Shown: piece by piece, positions 31,094-41,806 of the stretch | How positions within the stretch are numbered: the stretch's first letter is position 1 | Layout: every line of letters begins with the position of its first letter | Source: Pseudomonas urmiensis | GTDB lineage: Bacteria; Pseudomonadota; Gammaproteobacteria; Pseudomonadales; Pseudomonadaceae | Reading direction: 5' to 3' | Assembly: GCF_014268815.2 (NCBI RefSeq) | Contig: NZ_JABWRE020000001.1 | Location: 315,001 to 379,000 of the forward strand | DNA length: 64,000 nucleotides | Notes under the pieces: model-generated | Database searches by the model: none | The model's input: the letters and a program-made list of their open reading frames with translations, nothing else | What the model was told of the DNA's origin: nothing | Translations under genes and position numbers: made by a program

Positions 31094-31618
31094 TTACAGG
31101 TAATTGGCGTTGGCAGCGTCCAGGGTGCCCTGGGCCTGCATGATCAGTTCACAGAACTCGCGGGCGGCGCCTTCGCCACCGCGCGCCTGGGTCACCCCAT
31201 GGGCGTGCTGGCGAACGAACGGTGCGGCGTTGGCCACGGCCATGCCCAAGGCTACCCGGCGGATCACCGGCAGGTCAGGCAGGTCATCGCCCAAGTAGGC
31301 GACCTGTTCATAGCTTAGGCCCAGTTCTGCCAGAAGGCCGTCGAGAACCACCAGTTTATCTTCCCGGCCCTGATACAGGTGGGGGATACCCAGGTTCTTG
31401 GCGCGGCGCTCGACCACCGGGGTCTTGCGGCCACTGATGATCGCCGTGGTCACGCCCGAGTTCATGAGCATCTTGATGCCCTGGCCGTCGAGGGTATTGA
31501 AAGTCTTGAATTCGCTGCCGTCTTCGAGGAAGTACAGGCGCCCGTCGGTCAATACGCCATCGACGTCAAACACCGCCAGCTTGATGGCTTTGCCGCGTTG
31601 CAGCAGATCTTGGCTCAT
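31094..31618 (-). CDS. kdsC: 3-deoxy-D-manno-octulosonate 8-phosphate phosphatase KdsC
   Basis: A 174-residue HAD-family phosphatase that releases Kdo from Kdo-8-phosphate in lipopolysaccharide core synthesis. The nucleophile motif FDVDGVLTDG (Asp19 and Asp21) and the later YLGDDLPDLPVI motif IV are present. No cap domain is inserted, as in KdsC tetramers. Its ATG directly follows the kdsD stop. Confidence 0.95.
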   Translation of the reverse strand: MSQDLLQRGKAIKLAVFDVDGVLTDGRLYFLEDGSEFKTFNTLDGQGIKMLMNSGVTTAIISGRKTPVVERRAKNLGIPHLYQGREDKLVVLDGLLAELGLSYEQVAYLGDDLPDLPVIRRVALGMAVANAAPFVRQHAHGVTQARGGEGAAREFCELIMQAQGTLDAANANYL

Positions 31619-32593
31619 TCACATTACTCCAGCGCGCAGCAGGTCGTGCATGTTCAGGGCGCCGCTTGGGCGGTCATCCTGATCGACCACGACCAGCGCG
31701 CCGATCTTGTGGTCTTCCATGATTTTCAAGGCCTCGGCGGCGAGCATCTCGGCGCGGGCGGTCTTGCCGTGCACGGTCATGACTTCGTCGATCAGCGTGG
31801 TGTGCACGTCAATGTTGCGGTCCAGGCTGCGGCGCAGGTCACCGTCGGTGAACACCCCGGCCAGTGTGCCGTCACGTTCGACGACCACGGTCATGCCCAA
31901 GCCTTTGCGGGACATTTCGAGGAGTGCTTCCTTGAGCAGGGTGCCGCGTTGCACCTGGGGCAGTTCGTCGCCCGAGTGCATGACGTTCTCGACCTTCAGC
32001 AGCAGGCGACGGCCAAGTGCGCCACCAGGGTGCGAGAAGGCGAAGTCCTCGGCGGAGAAGCCGCGCGCCTCAAGCAGGGCGATCGCCAGCGCATCGCCCA
32101 GCACCAGGGCAGCGGTGGTCGATGAGGTTGGCGCCAGGTTCAACGGGCAGGCTTCCTGCTCGACCCGCGCGTCGAGGTTGACCTCGGCGGCCTGGGCCAG
32201 CGGCGAGTCGGGGTTGCCGGTGAGGCTGATCAGCTGGATGCCCAGGCGCTTGATCAACGGCAGCAGGGTGACGATTTCAGCAGTGCTGCCAGAGTTGGAC
32301 AGGGCCAAGATGACATCGTCGCGGGTGATCATGCCCATGTCGCCATGGCTGGCTTCGGCCGGATGGACGAAGAACGATGGCGTGCCGGTGCTGGCAAGGG
32401 TGGCAGCAATTTTGTTGCCGATATGCCCGGACTTGCCCATGCCGACCACCACGACCCGGCCTTTGCTGGCCAGGATCAGCTCGCAGGCCTTGACGAAATT
32501 GGCGTCGATGCGGGCCAGCAGGCCCTCGACGGCCTCGAGTTCCAGGCGCAAGGTACGCTGGGCGGATTGGATCAGCTCGCTGGATTGGCTCAT
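31619..32593 (-). CDS. kdsD: Arabinose-5-phosphate isomerase KdsD
   Basis: A 324-residue enzyme that converts ribulose-5-phosphate to arabinose-5-phosphate, the first step to Kdo. It has an N-terminal SIS domain (VVVGMGKSGHIGNKIAATLASTGTPSFFVHPAEASHGDMG) and a C-terminal CBS pair (about 205-324). It is the first gene of the minus-strand kdsD-kdsC-lptC-lptA-lptB run and is divergent from mlaF over 244 bp. Confidence 0.96.
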   Translation of the reverse strand: MSQSSELIQSAQRTLRLELEAVEGLLARIDANFVKACELILASKGRVVVVGMGKSGHIGNKIAATLASTGTPSFFVHPAEASHGDMGMITRDDVILALSNSGSTAEIVTLLPLIKRLGIQLISLTGNPDSPLAQAAEVNLDARVEQEACPLNLAPTSSTTAALVLGDALAIALLEARGFSAEDFAFSHPGGALGRRLLLKVENVMHSGDELPQVQRGTLLKEALLEMSRKGLGMTVVVERDGTLAGVFTDGDLRRSLDRNIDVHTTLIDEVMTVHGKTARAEMLAAEALKIMEDHKIGALVVVDQDDRPSGALNMHDLLRAGVM

Positions 32594-32719
32594 GTTCGGG
32601 AAGCAATGCCTGATGAAAAGGCGGCGATTATAGCCCTAATGTGCGAAAGGCTCATCCTTCGATTGTCATACGGATGTTGCACAAGCCTGTCGTTGGCCTG
32701 AACCACTGCGTGGATGGCC

Positions 32720-32749
32720 TTGGGGCGGGCCTGTCTGCGGTGCTATAGT
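32720..32749 (+). promoter_or_regulatory. Candidate sigma-70 promoter of the mla operon
   Basis: TTGGGG (32720-32725), 18 bp, then TATAGT (32744-32749), about 90 bp before mlaF. The -10 is good and the -35 is weak. Predicted by eye only. Confidence 0.4.
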
Positions 32750-32837
32750 TCGCCGCTATTCGGCCCGCGGGGGCGCGTGTGCCTTCACGATGAGGGCAGG
32801 CGTCCATTGAGACGAGGCTGTTTTGCAAGGAGTCTAG

Positions 32838-33647
32838 ATGAGTGTGGATAGCGCCTACGCGGTCGAGTTGAAGGGGCTTACCTTCAAGCGCGGTTCGCGC
32901 AGCATTTTCAGCAATGTCGACATCCGCATCCCGCGCGGCAAGGTCACTGGCATCATGGGGCCATCGGGGTGCGGCAAGACCACCCTGTTGCGCCTGATGG
33001 GCGCGCAGCTGCGGCCTTCGAGTGGCGAAGTCTGGGTGGCCGGGCAGAACCTGCCGAGCTTGTCGCGCGGCGATCTGTTCGATGCGCGCAAGCAGATGGG
33101 CGTGCTGTTCCAGAGCGGTGCGCTGTTCACTGACCTCGATGTGTTCGAGAACGTCGCCTTCCCGCTGCGGGTGCATACCCAGCTGTCGGAAGAGATGATC
33201 CGCGATATCGTCCTGATGAAGCTGCAGGCCGTGGGCTTGCGCGGCGCCATCGACCTGATGCCCGATGAACTGTCCGGTGGCATGAAGCGCCGGGTAGCCC
33301 TGGCCCGGGCTATTGCCCTGGATCCGCAGATTCTCATGTACGACGAGCCGTTCGTCGGCCAGGACCCGATCGCCATGGGCGTATTGGTGCGCCTGATCCG
33401 CCTGCTCAACGATGCCCTGGGCATCACCAGCATCGTCGTCTCCCATGACCTGGCCGAGACCGCGAGCATTGCCGACTACATCTACGTGGTCGGTGATGGC
33501 CAGGTGCTGGGGCAGGGCACCCCGGACGAACTGATGGGCTCGGACAATCCGCGCATCCGCCAATTCATGAAGGGCGACCCTGACGGCCCGGTACCTTTCC
33601 ACTTTCCTGCGCCTGACTACCGCGCCGATCTGCTGGGGACGCGTTGA
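32838..33647 (+). CDS. mlaF: Phospholipid ABC transporter ATPase MlaF (Ttg2A)
   Basis: A 269-residue ABC ATPase of the Mla system, which moves phospholipids between the inner and outer membranes; in P. putida the locus is known as ttg2 (toluene tolerance). Walker [10 protein letters not shown], signature [15 protein letters not shown] and Walker [14 protein letters not shown] are seen. It is the first gene of mlaFEDCB; its stop overlaps the mlaE ATG by one base. Confidence 0.95.
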   Translation: MSVDSAYAVELKGLTFKRGSRSIFSNVDIRIPRGKVTGIMGPSGCGKTTLLRLMGAQLRPSSGEVWVAGQNLPSLSRGDLFDARKQMGVLFQSGALFTDLDVFENVAFPLRVHTQLSEEMIRDIVLMKLQAVGLRGAIDLMPDELSGGMKRRVALARAIALDPQILMYDEPFVGQDPIAMGVLVRLIRLLNDALGITSIVVSHDLAETASIADYIYVVGDGQVLGQGTPDELMGSDNPRIRQFMKGDPDGPVPFHFPAPDYRADLLGTR

Positions 33648-34444
33648 TGCGCAGAAGATCCTTACTCGAACGAATCCGCCTGCTCGGGCGCTCGGCCATC
33701 GACGTGGTGGCGGTGCTGGGGCGCTCTTGCCTGTTCCTGTTTCATTCGCTGATTGGTCGTGGCGGCATTGGCGGCGGCTTCCAGCTGCTGGTCAAGCAGC
33801 TGTATTCGGTGGGCGTGCTGTCGCTGGCGATCATCGTTGTCTCCGGCGTGTTCATCGGCATGGTGCTGGCGCTGCAGGGCTACAGCATCCTGACCAAGTA
33901 CGGCTCCGAGCAAGCGGTAGGGCAGATGGTTGCGCTGACCTTGCTGCGCGAGCTGGGGCCGGTGGTCACCGCCTTGCTGTTCGCCGGGCGTGCCGGTTCT
34001 GCGCTGACTGCCGAGATCGGCAACATGAAGTCCACCGAGCAACTGTCGAGCCTTGAAATGATTGGCGTCGACCCGCTCAAGTACATCGTTGCGCCACGCC
34101 TGTGGGCTGGCTTCATCTCGCTGCCGTTGCTGGCGCTGCTGTTCAGCGTGGTCGGCATCTGGGGTGGTTCGTGGGTCGCGGTCGACTGGCTGGGCGTCTA
34201 CGAGGGCTCGTTCTGGGCCAACATGCAAAACAGCGTTTCCTTTACCGACGACGTGCTCAACGGCCTGGTGAAAAGCCTGGTGTTCGCCTTCGTCGTGACC
34301 TGGATTGCCGTATTCCAGGGGTATGACTGCGAGCCCACCTCAGAAGGGATCAGCCGTGCCACCACCAAGACCGTGGTCTATGCCTCGTTGGCAGTCCTGG
34401 GTCTGGACTTTATTCTGACCGCCTTGATGTTTGGAGATTTCTGA
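33647..34444 (+). CDS. mlaE: Phospholipid ABC transporter permease MlaE (Ttg2B)
   Basis: A 265-residue inner-membrane permease of the MlaE/YrbE family with five to six helices. The [51 protein letters not shown] block is the family signature. It forms the MlaFEDB complex. Translation is coupled on both sides: TGATG with mlaF and TGATG with mlaD. Confidence 0.96.
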   Translation: MRRRSLLERIRLLGRSAIDVVAVLGRSCLFLFHSLIGRGGIGGGFQLLVKQLYSVGVLSLAIIVVSGVFIGMVLALQGYSILTKYGSEQAVGQMVALTLLRELGPVVTALLFAGRAGSALTAEIGNMKSTEQLSSLEMIGVDPLKYIVAPRLWAGFISLPLLALLFSVVGIWGGSWVAVDWLGVYEGSFWANMQNSVSFTDDVLNGLVKSLVFAFVVTWIAVFQGYDCEPTSEGISRATTKTVVYASLAVLGLDFILTALMFGDF

Positions 34445-34938
34445 TGCAAAACCGCACCCTGGAAATCGGTGTCGGCCTGTTCCTCCTGGCCGGGATCCTG
34501 GCGTTGCTGCTGCTGGCCCTGCGTGTCAGCGGGCTGTCCGCCAGCCCGAGCAGCGATACCTATAAAGTTTATGCCTACTTCGACAATATCGCCGGTTTGA
34601 CGGTCAGAGCTAAAGTGACCATGGCCGGTGTGACCATCGGCAAGGTCACGGCCATCGATCTGGACCGTGATTCCTATACCGGTCGGGTGACCCTGCAGCT
34701 GGACAAAAATGTCGACAACCTGCCAGTCGACTCCACTGCCTCGATCCTGACCGCAGGTTTGCTCGGTGAGAAGTACATCGGTATCAGCGTGGGCGGTGAA
34801 GAAGAGGTGCTCAAAGATGACAGCACTATCCATGACACCCAGTCGGCGCTGGTCCTGGAAGATCTGATTGGCAAGTTCCTGCTCAATACGGTTGGCAAAG
34901 AACCGAAAGAAGCCACCCCAGCTAATCCAGCTAATTAA
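34444..34938 (+). CDS. mlaD: MCE-domain protein MlaD (Ttg2C)
   Basis: A 164-residue membrane-anchored periplasmic protein: one N-terminal helix (EIGVGLFLLAGILALLLLALRVS) and an MCE domain (YKVYAYFDNIAGLTVRAKVTMAGVTIGKV). MCE hexamers form a lipid channel above MlaE. The start overlaps the mlaE stop. Confidence 0.95.
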   Translation: MQNRTLEIGVGLFLLAGILALLLLALRVSGLSASPSSDTYKVYAYFDNIAGLTVRAKVTMAGVTIGKVTAIDLDRDSYTGRVTLQLDKNVDNLPVDSTASILTAGLLGEKYIGISVGGEEEVLKDDSTIHDTQSALVLEDLIGKFLLNTVGKEPKEATPANPAN

Positions 34939-34947
34939 GGAGTTTCC

Positions 34948-35601
34948 ATGATCTCGATCCTGCGACGCGGCCTGTTGGTCCTGCTGGCGGCCTTCCCCCT
35001 GCTGGCCCTGGCTGCCCCGGGGCAGTCTGCCCGTGAGGTGATCCAGACCACCACCAATCAACTGCTGAGCGATCTGAAGGCCAACAAGGAGCAGTACAAG
35101 GCCAGCCCCCAGGCCTTCTACGACGCGCTCAACAGCAACCTTGGCCCGGTAGTCGATGCTGACGGCATCTCCAAGAGCATCATGACCGTCAAGTACTCGC
35201 GCAAGGCCACGCCTGAGCAGATGCAGCGCTTCCAGGAAAACTTCAAGCGCAGCCTGATGCAGTTCTATGGCAATGCGTTGCTCGAATACAACAACCAGGG
35301 CATCACCGTTGACCCGGCCAAGGGTGAAGAGGGTGATCGCACCAGCGTTGGCATGAAGGTCACTGGCAACAATGGCGCGGTCTATCCCGTGCAGTACACC
35401 ATGGTCAAGCTGGGCGGCGAGTGGAAAGTGCGTAACGTCATCGTCAATGGCATCAACATAGGCAAGCTGTTCCGTGACCAGTTCGCCGATGCCATGTCGC
35501 GCAACGGCAACAATCTGGACAAGACCATCGACGGCTGGGCTGGCGAAGTCGCCAAGGCCAAGCAAACCGCCGACAGCTCGCCGGATAAGGAAGTGCAATG
35601 A
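34948..35601 (+). CDS. mlaC: Periplasmic phospholipid-binding protein MlaC (Ttg2D)
   Basis: A 217-residue periplasmic carrier with a signal peptide (LRRGLLVLLAAFPLLALAAPG) and a Tgt2/MlaC domain (YSRKATPEQMQRFQENFKRSLMQFYGNALLEY). It shuttles phospholipid between MlaD and the outer-membrane MlaA complex. AAGGAG precedes the ATG. It overlaps mlaB by four bases. Confidence 0.95.
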   Translation: MISILRRGLLVLLAAFPLLALAAPGQSAREVIQTTTNQLLSDLKANKEQYKASPQAFYDALNSNLGPVVDADGISKSIMTVKYSRKATPEQMQRFQENFKRSLMQFYGNALLEYNNQGITVDPAKGEEGDRTSVGMKVTGNNGAVYPVQYTMVKLGGEWKVRNVIVNGINIGKLFRDQFADAMSRNGNNLDKTIDGWAGEVAKAKQTADSSPDKEVQ

Positions 35602-35900
35602 GCGAAGCCGGCGTGAGCATGACCGAACCAGGCGTTCTGCGCCTGGCCGGGGTGCTGGATTACCGCAGCGGCCCGGCCCTGCGCAAGGAAGGCAAGGCGC
35701 TGATCGTCGCCAGTGGCGAGCAACGCCTGGTCCTGGACTGCTCGCAAGTGGTCAAGTCCAGCAGCGTTGGCTTGTCCCTGCTGCTGGCGTTCATGCGTGA
35801 TGCCCAGGCGGCTGGCAAGTCCTGGGAGCTGCGCGGCATGCCCGATGACATGCGCGAAATCGCCGAGGTCTATGACCTGGATGAAGTATTGGCGGGCTGA
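35598..35900 (+). CDS. mlaB: STAS-domain protein MlaB
   Basis: A 100-residue STAS protein that binds MlaF and is needed for transporter assembly and activity. The segment LVLDCSQVVKSSSVGLSLLLAFMRDAQAAGKSWEL is the STAS core, with Ser/Thr where anti-sigma antagonists are phosphorylated. The ATG overlaps the mlaC stop (ATGA). Last gene of the mla operon. Confidence 0.92.
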   Translation: MSEAGVSMTEPGVLRLAGVLDYRSGPALRKEGKALIVASGEQRLVLDCSQVVKSSSVGLSLLLAFMRDAQAAGKSWELRGMPDDMREIAEVYDLDEVLAG

Positions 35901-35919
35901 TTGCCCGACAAGGTGAAAG

Positions 35920-35971
35920 GCCCCTCGGTCAGCGTGTCCGTTCATGGGCTTCGCAGGCGAGGGGCTTTTTT
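35920..35971 (+). terminator. Intrinsic terminator after mlaB
   Basis: GCCCCTCG (35920-35927) pairs with CGAGGGGC (35958-35965), followed by six T. The 30-nt loop is long. It separates mlaB from ibaG. Confidence 0.75.
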
Positions 35972-36017
35972 GTATGATGGCCGACCCGCGCGCACAGGGC
36001 GCCGATTGAGGTTGAGC

Positions 36018-37546
<1,529 letters not shown>

Positions 37547-37582
37547 TCTGTGACAGGCGCAGGGATGCGCCTACCGAATTTC

Positions 37583-37621
37583 AAGCGGCCAGGTCACCGA
37601 CCTGGCTGGCTATAGCCGCTT
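37583..37621 (+). promoter_or_regulatory. Nested stem-loop in the hisG leader
   Basis: Outer arms AAGCGGC (37583-37589) and GCCGCTT (37615-37621) enclose an inner CAGGTC-ACC-GACCTG hairpin (37590-37604). The outer arm ends right before the hisG ribosome site AAGGA (37622). A second stem (37555-37572) precedes it. Function unknown: transcript end of murA or translational control of hisG. Confidence 0.45.
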
Positions 37622-37638
37622 AAGGACCGACGTTTTCC

Positions 37639-38274
37639 ATGTTGACCATCGCGCTATCCAAAGGCCGAATCCTCGACGATACCCTGCCATTGCTGGCCGA
37701 GGCCGGTATCGTGCCGACCGAGAATCCGGACAAGAGCCGCAAGCTGATCATCCCCACGACCCAGGACGACGTGCGCCTGCTGATCGTGCGCGCCACCGAC
37801 GTGCCGACCTATGTCGAGCATGGTGCCGCCGACCTCGGGGTGGCCGGTAAGGACGTGCTCATGGAGTACGGTGGCCAGGGTCTGTACGAGCCGCTGGACC
37901 TGCAAATCGCCCGCTGCAAGCTGATGACCGCTGGTGTGGTCGGTGCGCCCGAGCCCAAGGGCCGGCTGCGTGTGGCCACCAAGTTCGTCAACGTAGCCAA
38001 GCGCTACTACGCCGAGCAGGGCCGTCAGGTCGATATCATCAAGCTGTACGGTTCGATGGAGCTGGCCCCGCTGATCAACCTCGCCGACAAGATCATCGAC
38101 GTGGTCGACACCGGCAATACCCTGCGCGCCAACGGCCTGGAGCCCCAGGACCTGATCGCCACGGTAAGCTCGCGCCTGGTCGTCAACAAAGCCTCCATGA
38201 AGATGCAGCACGCACGCATCCAGACACTGATCGACACGCTGCGCAAAGCGGTCGAATCGCGACACCGCGGCTGA
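37639..38274 (+). CDS. hisG: ATP phosphoribosyltransferase HisG, short form
   Basis: A 211-residue short-form HisG, first enzyme of histidine synthesis (ATP plus PRPP to phosphoribosyl-ATP). Short forms lack the C-terminal regulatory domain and need HisZ, which is not in this window. The motif [27 protein letters not shown] is the PRPP-binding region. It follows murA by 92 bp with a structured leader. Confidence 0.96.
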   Translation: MLTIALSKGRILDDTLPLLAEAGIVPTENPDKSRKLIIPTTQDDVRLLIVRATDVPTYVEHGAADLGVAGKDVLMEYGGQGLYEPLDLQIARCKLMTAGVVGAPEPKGRLRVATKFVNVAKRYYAEQGRQVDIIKLYGSMELAPLINLADKIIDVVDTGNTLRANGLEPQDLIATVSSRLVVNKASMKMQHARIQTLIDTLRKAVESRHRG

Positions 38275-38401
38275 TTCCTGCGCGCGACCTTCGCTGTCGC
38301 GCCCGTCTATCCGCGTCATAGCCAATTTTTCTCAGGTGCCCGCGCGGATCGACTGGTAGCCTAGGGCGCCTGAGCATTCGCTAATAATCGAGGCCCTCGC
38401 C

Positions 38402-39727
38402 ATGACCGTGTCCACTGCTATTGCCCGTCTCAACGCCGCTGATCCGGATTTCGCCCGACATCTGGATCATCTGCTGAGCTGGGAGAGTGTGTCCGATGAC
38501 GCGGTCAACCAGCGTGTGCTCGACATCATCAAGGCAGTGCGCGAACGCGGTGACGCCGCGCTGGTGGAGTTCACCCAGCGTTTCGACGGCGTCAATGCCA
38601 CCTCCATCGATGACCTGATCCTTGGCCGTGAGCGCCTGGAGCTGGCCCTGACCCGCATTACCCCGGCCCAGCGCCAAGCGCTGGAAAAGGCCGCCGATCG
38701 CGTGCGTATGTACCACGAGCGGCAGAAGCAGGACTCCTGGCAGTACACCGAAGCTGACGGCACTGTGCTCGGCCAGAAAGTCACGCCGCTGGACCGCGCA
38801 GGCTTGTACGTGCCAGGCGGCAAGGCTTCGTACCCCTCCTCGGTGCTGATGAACGCCATCCCGGCCAAGGTCGCAGGCGTTGCCGAAGTGGTGATGGTGG
38901 TGCCGACCCCGCGCGGCGAGCTCAATGAGCTGGTGCTGGCAGCGGCCTGCATCGCTGGTGTCGACCGGGTGTTCACCGTCGGTGGCGCCCAGGCGGTAGC
39001 GGCGCTGGCCTATGGCACCGAGAGCGTGCCGCAGGTGGACAAGATCGTTGGCCCCGGTAACATCTATGTCGCCACTGCCAAACGGCATGTGTTCGGCCAG
39101 GTCGGTATCGACATGATTGCTGGCCCGTCGGAAATCCTCGTGGTCTGCGATGGCCAGACCGATCCGGACTGGATCGCCATGGACCTGTTCTCCCAGGCCG
39201 AGCACGATGAAGACGCCCAGGCCATTCTGGTCAGCCCCGATGGCGAGTTCCTCGACCGCGTGGCGGCGAGCATCGACAAACTGATGCCGACCCTGGAGCG
39301 CGCCGAGATCATCGAGAAATCGATCAACGGCCGTGGCGCGCTGATTCGGGTGCGCGACATGCAGCAGGCGATTGAAGTGGCCAACCGCATCGCGCCTGAG
39401 CACCTGGAGCTGTCGGTGGCCGATCCGCAGGCCTGGCTGCCGCAGATTCGCCATGCCGGCGCGATCTTCATGGGCCGTCACACCAGCGAAGCCCTGGGCG
39501 ACTACTGCGCAGGCCCCAACCACGTGCTGCCAACTTCCGGCACTGCGCGCTTTTCCTCGCCGCTGGGGGTGTATGACTTCCAGAAGCGTTCATCGATCAT
39601 CTTCTGCTCCGAGCAGGGCGCATCCGAGCTTGGCCAAACCGCCTCGGTGCTGGCCCGTGGCGAGTCGCTGACTGCCCACGCCCGTAGCGCCGAATACCGC
39701 ATCCTTGCCGACAAGAAGGGGAACTGA
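38402..39727 (+). CDS. hisD: Histidinol dehydrogenase HisD
   Basis: A 441-residue zinc enzyme that performs the last two oxidations of histidine synthesis. The HisD signature [41 protein letters not shown] is complete, and the catalytic Glu-His pair is in RIAPEHLEL. It follows hisG by 127 bp and precedes hisC by 2 bp. Confidence 0.97.
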   Translation: MTVSTAIARLNAADPDFARHLDHLLSWESVSDDAVNQRVLDIIKAVRERGDAALVEFTQRFDGVNATSIDDLILGRERLELALTRITPAQRQALEKAADRVRMYHERQKQDSWQYTEADGTVLGQKVTPLDRAGLYVPGGKASYPSSVLMNAIPAKVAGVAEVVMVVPTPRGELNELVLAAACIAGVDRVFTVGGAQAVAALAYGTESVPQVDKIVGPGNIYVATAKRHVFGQVGIDMIAGPSEILVVCDGQTDPDWIAMDLFSQAEHDEDAQAILVSPDGEFLDRVAASIDKLMPTLERAEIIEKSINGRGALIRVRDMQQAIEVANRIAPEHLELSVADPQAWLPQIRHAGAIFMGRHTSEALGDYCAGPNHVLPTSGTARFSSPLGVYDFQKRSSIIFCSEQGASELGQTASVLARGESLTAHARSAEYRILADKKGN

Positions 39728-39729
39728 GC

Positions 39730-40776
39730 ATGAGTAAATTCTGGAGCCCCTTCGTCAAGGACCTGGTGCCTTACGTGCCGGGCGAGCAGCCGAAGCTGAC
39801 CAAGTTGGTCAAGCTCAACACCAACGAGAACCCCTATGGCCCATCGCCCAAGGCGCTGGAGGCCATGCGTGGTGAGTTGAACGACAACCTGCGCCTGTAC
39901 CCGGACCCTAACGGCGACCGGCTCAAACAGGCCGTCGCCGAGTACTATGGGGTCAAGCCGCAGCAGGTATTTGTCGGCAACGGTTCGGACGAGGTGCTCG
40001 CGCACATCTTCCACGGCCTGTTCCAGCACGGCGCGCCGCTGTTGTTCCCCGATGTCAGCTACAGCTTCTATCCGGTGTACTGCGGCTTGTATGGCATCCC
40101 CTTCGAGCAGGTGCCACTGGATGAGCAGTTCCAGATCCGCATCGAGGACTACCAAAAGCCCAACGCCGGGATCATCTTCCCCAACCCCAACGCACCGACC
40201 GGCTGCTTGATGCCGCTGGCGGTGGTTGAGCAGCTGCTGCAGGCCAATCCCGACTCGGTGGTGGTGGTCGATGAGGCCTACATCGATTTTGGCGGCCAGA
40301 CCGCCATCAGCCTGGTCGACCGCTACGACAACCTGCTGGTCACCCAGACCCTGTCCAAGTCGCGTTCGCTGGCAGGCCTGCGGGTGGGTCTGGCAGTTGG
40401 CCACCCAGACCTGATCGATGCGCTGGAGCGGATCAAGAACAGCTTCAACTCCTATCCGCTCGATCGCATGGCGATTGTCGGTGCGGCGGCAGCGTTCGAA
40501 GACCGTGCTTATTTCGAACAAACCTGCCGCAAGGTGATCGACAGCCGCGAACTGCTGGTCGAGCAATTGCAGGGCAAAGGCTTCGAAGTGTTGCCATCGG
40601 CGGCCAACTTCATCTTCGCCCGCCATCCGCAGCAGGATGCCGCAGAACTGGCAGCACGCCTGCGCGAGCAGGGCGTGATCGTGCGGCACTTCAAGCAAGC
40701 GCGCATCGCTCAGTTCTTGCGGATCACCATTGGCACGCCGCAAATGAACCAGGCGCTGATCGATGCCTTGAGCTGA
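39730..40776 (+). CDS. hisC: Histidinol-phosphate aminotransferase HisC
   Basis: A 348-residue class II PLP aminotransferase. The pyridoxal lysine lies in [16 protein letters not shown], and [13 protein letters not shown] and FPNPNAPTG are substrate and cofactor motifs. It converts imidazole-acetol phosphate to histidinol phosphate and may also act on aromatic amino acids. Last gene of hisG-hisD-hisC. Confidence 0.95.
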   Translation: MSKFWSPFVKDLVPYVPGEQPKLTKLVKLNTNENPYGPSPKALEAMRGELNDNLRLYPDPNGDRLKQAVAEYYGVKPQQVFVGNGSDEVLAHIFHGLFQHGAPLLFPDVSYSFYPVYCGLYGIPFEQVPLDEQFQIRIEDYQKPNAGIIFPNPNAPTGCLMPLAVVEQLLQANPDSVVVVDEAYIDFGGQTAISLVDRYDNLLVTQTLSKSRSLAGLRVGLAVGHPDLIDALERIKNSFNSYPLDRMAIVGAAAAFEDRAYFEQTCRKVIDSRELLVEQLQGKGFEVLPSAANFIFARHPQQDAAELAARLREQGVIVRHFKQARIAQFLRITIGTPQMNQALIDALS

Positions 40777-40793
40777 TCGCTCGCCCGCTCTAC

Positions 40794-40820
40794 CTACCGG
40801 CCTGTTCACGGCCGGTAGGC
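40794..40820. terminator. Stem-loop between hisC and the small convergent gene
   Basis: CCTACCGGCC (40794-40803) and GGCCGGTAGG (40811-40820) form a perfect 10-bp stem with a 7-nt loop. It lies between convergent genes and can end both transcripts. Confidence 0.75.
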
Positions 40821-40824
40821 TTGT

Positions 40825-40998
40825 TACTGCCTTAGTCCCGCCTTCCTTTCATCGCTCAAGCTCAGCGCCATCCATGCCGATGAATAGCGTTTTCGGCGAC
40901 CTTGTCTGTGCGGGTTGGCCTTGGATCACCAGGCTGAACACCAGCGCGGTCACGGCCACCAAAGCAATCACTATGGCCAGGCCTCTGTGGTCACGCAT
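40825..40998 (-). CDS. Small single-pass membrane protein, unknown
   Basis: A 57-residue frame starting MRDHRGLAIVIALVAVTALVF: a short basic start, one strong membrane helix (about residues 7-25), then a polar tail ending in a charged stretch. I recognise no family. Support comes from the helix, GAG upstream of the ATG, and the bidirectional stem-loop just after its stop, facing hisC. It is divergent from the GntR-type regulator, 143 bp apart. Its exact C-terminus depends on the reading at 40851-40860. Without it, 365 bp between hisC and the regulator would be empty. Confidence 0.55.
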
Positions 40999-41141
40999 CA
41001 CTCATTTCTCGCTGACGAACGGTAGGCGAAGCGTCACAAAGCCCTTCCGGCCGCGCAACTAGCAATATTACCAGGTGGTTTTCAGGGGCCAGTGTGCTGG
41101 AGTAGACTCTAAGAATTCGTAGGATGATTGGGTGAGTGGGC

Positions 41142-41792
41142 ATGGCAACTGAATTAGTCCGTCGCTCCTTGGTGGAAATGGCCGTGGAGCAGCTGCGTGA
41201 ACGCATCCTCGACGGCGTGTGGACGGTGGGCCAACGTCTGCCGACCGAACCTGAGTTGGCCGCTGAGCTGGGCATCAGCCGCAATACCGTGCGCGAGGCG
41301 ATGCGGGTGTTGGCGTTCAGTGGCTTGGTGGAAATTCGCCAGGGCGATGGCAGCTACCTGCGTACCGCCCAAGACCCATTGCAGGCAGTGCAGGCGATGT
41401 CCCGCTGCACGCCGGAGCAGGCCCGTGAGACGCGGCATATTCTGGAGGCCGAAGCCATTGGCCTGGCGGCCCTGCGCCGCAGCGAAGCGGATTTGCAAGG
41501 TCTGCGCGAGGCGCTCAAGGGCAGCGAGGCGCACTTTCATGCCGACCTCGACGCTTACATCGCCTGTGACCTGGTGTTCCACCAGCGCCTGGTCGACGCT
41601 GCGCACAACCCAGCGCTGAGTGAGCTGTACCGCTATTTCTCTGGCGTGGTTGCGGCTGCGTTGCAGCGCAACATGAGCGCCGTCCCCCGTTGCCAGTCGG
41701 TGTTCGACCTGCATGAGCAGATCCTCGACGCCATCGAGCAACGTGATCCGGAGCGGGCCAAGCGCCTGAGCCGGACCCTTATCGAATCCTGA
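41142..41792 (+). CDS. GntR family regulator, FadR-like (FCD) subfamily
   Basis: A 216-residue transcription factor with an N-terminal winged helix (RERILDGVWTVGQRLPTEPELAAELGISRNTVREAMRVLAFSGLVEIRQGDGSYL) and a helical FCD ligand-binding domain with conserved Arg/His (ARETRHILEAEAIGLAAL, ACDLVFHQRLVDAAHNP). It ends 14 bp before a CynX/NimT-type MFS gene, which it probably controls, and may also control the divergent small gene. Ligand unknown. ATG 41142 preferred over a GTG two codons earlier. Confidence 0.88.
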   Translation: MATELVRRSLVEMAVEQLRERILDGVWTVGQRLPTEPELAAELGISRNTVREAMRVLAFSGLVEIRQGDGSYLRTAQDPLQAVQAMSRCTPEQARETRHILEAEAIGLAALRRSEADLQGLREALKGSEAHFHADLDAYIACDLVFHQRLVDAAHNPALSELYRYFSGVVAAALQRNMSAVPRCQSVFDLHEQILDAIEQRDPERAKRLSRTLIES

Positions 41793-41806
41793 AAACGAGA
41801 AGCCCC

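Noticed and set aside
40874..41062. Plus-strand small frame in the hisC-GntR gap
   Set aside because: No ribosome site, no hydrophobic or conserved pattern; the minus-strand frame in the same place is a better gene.
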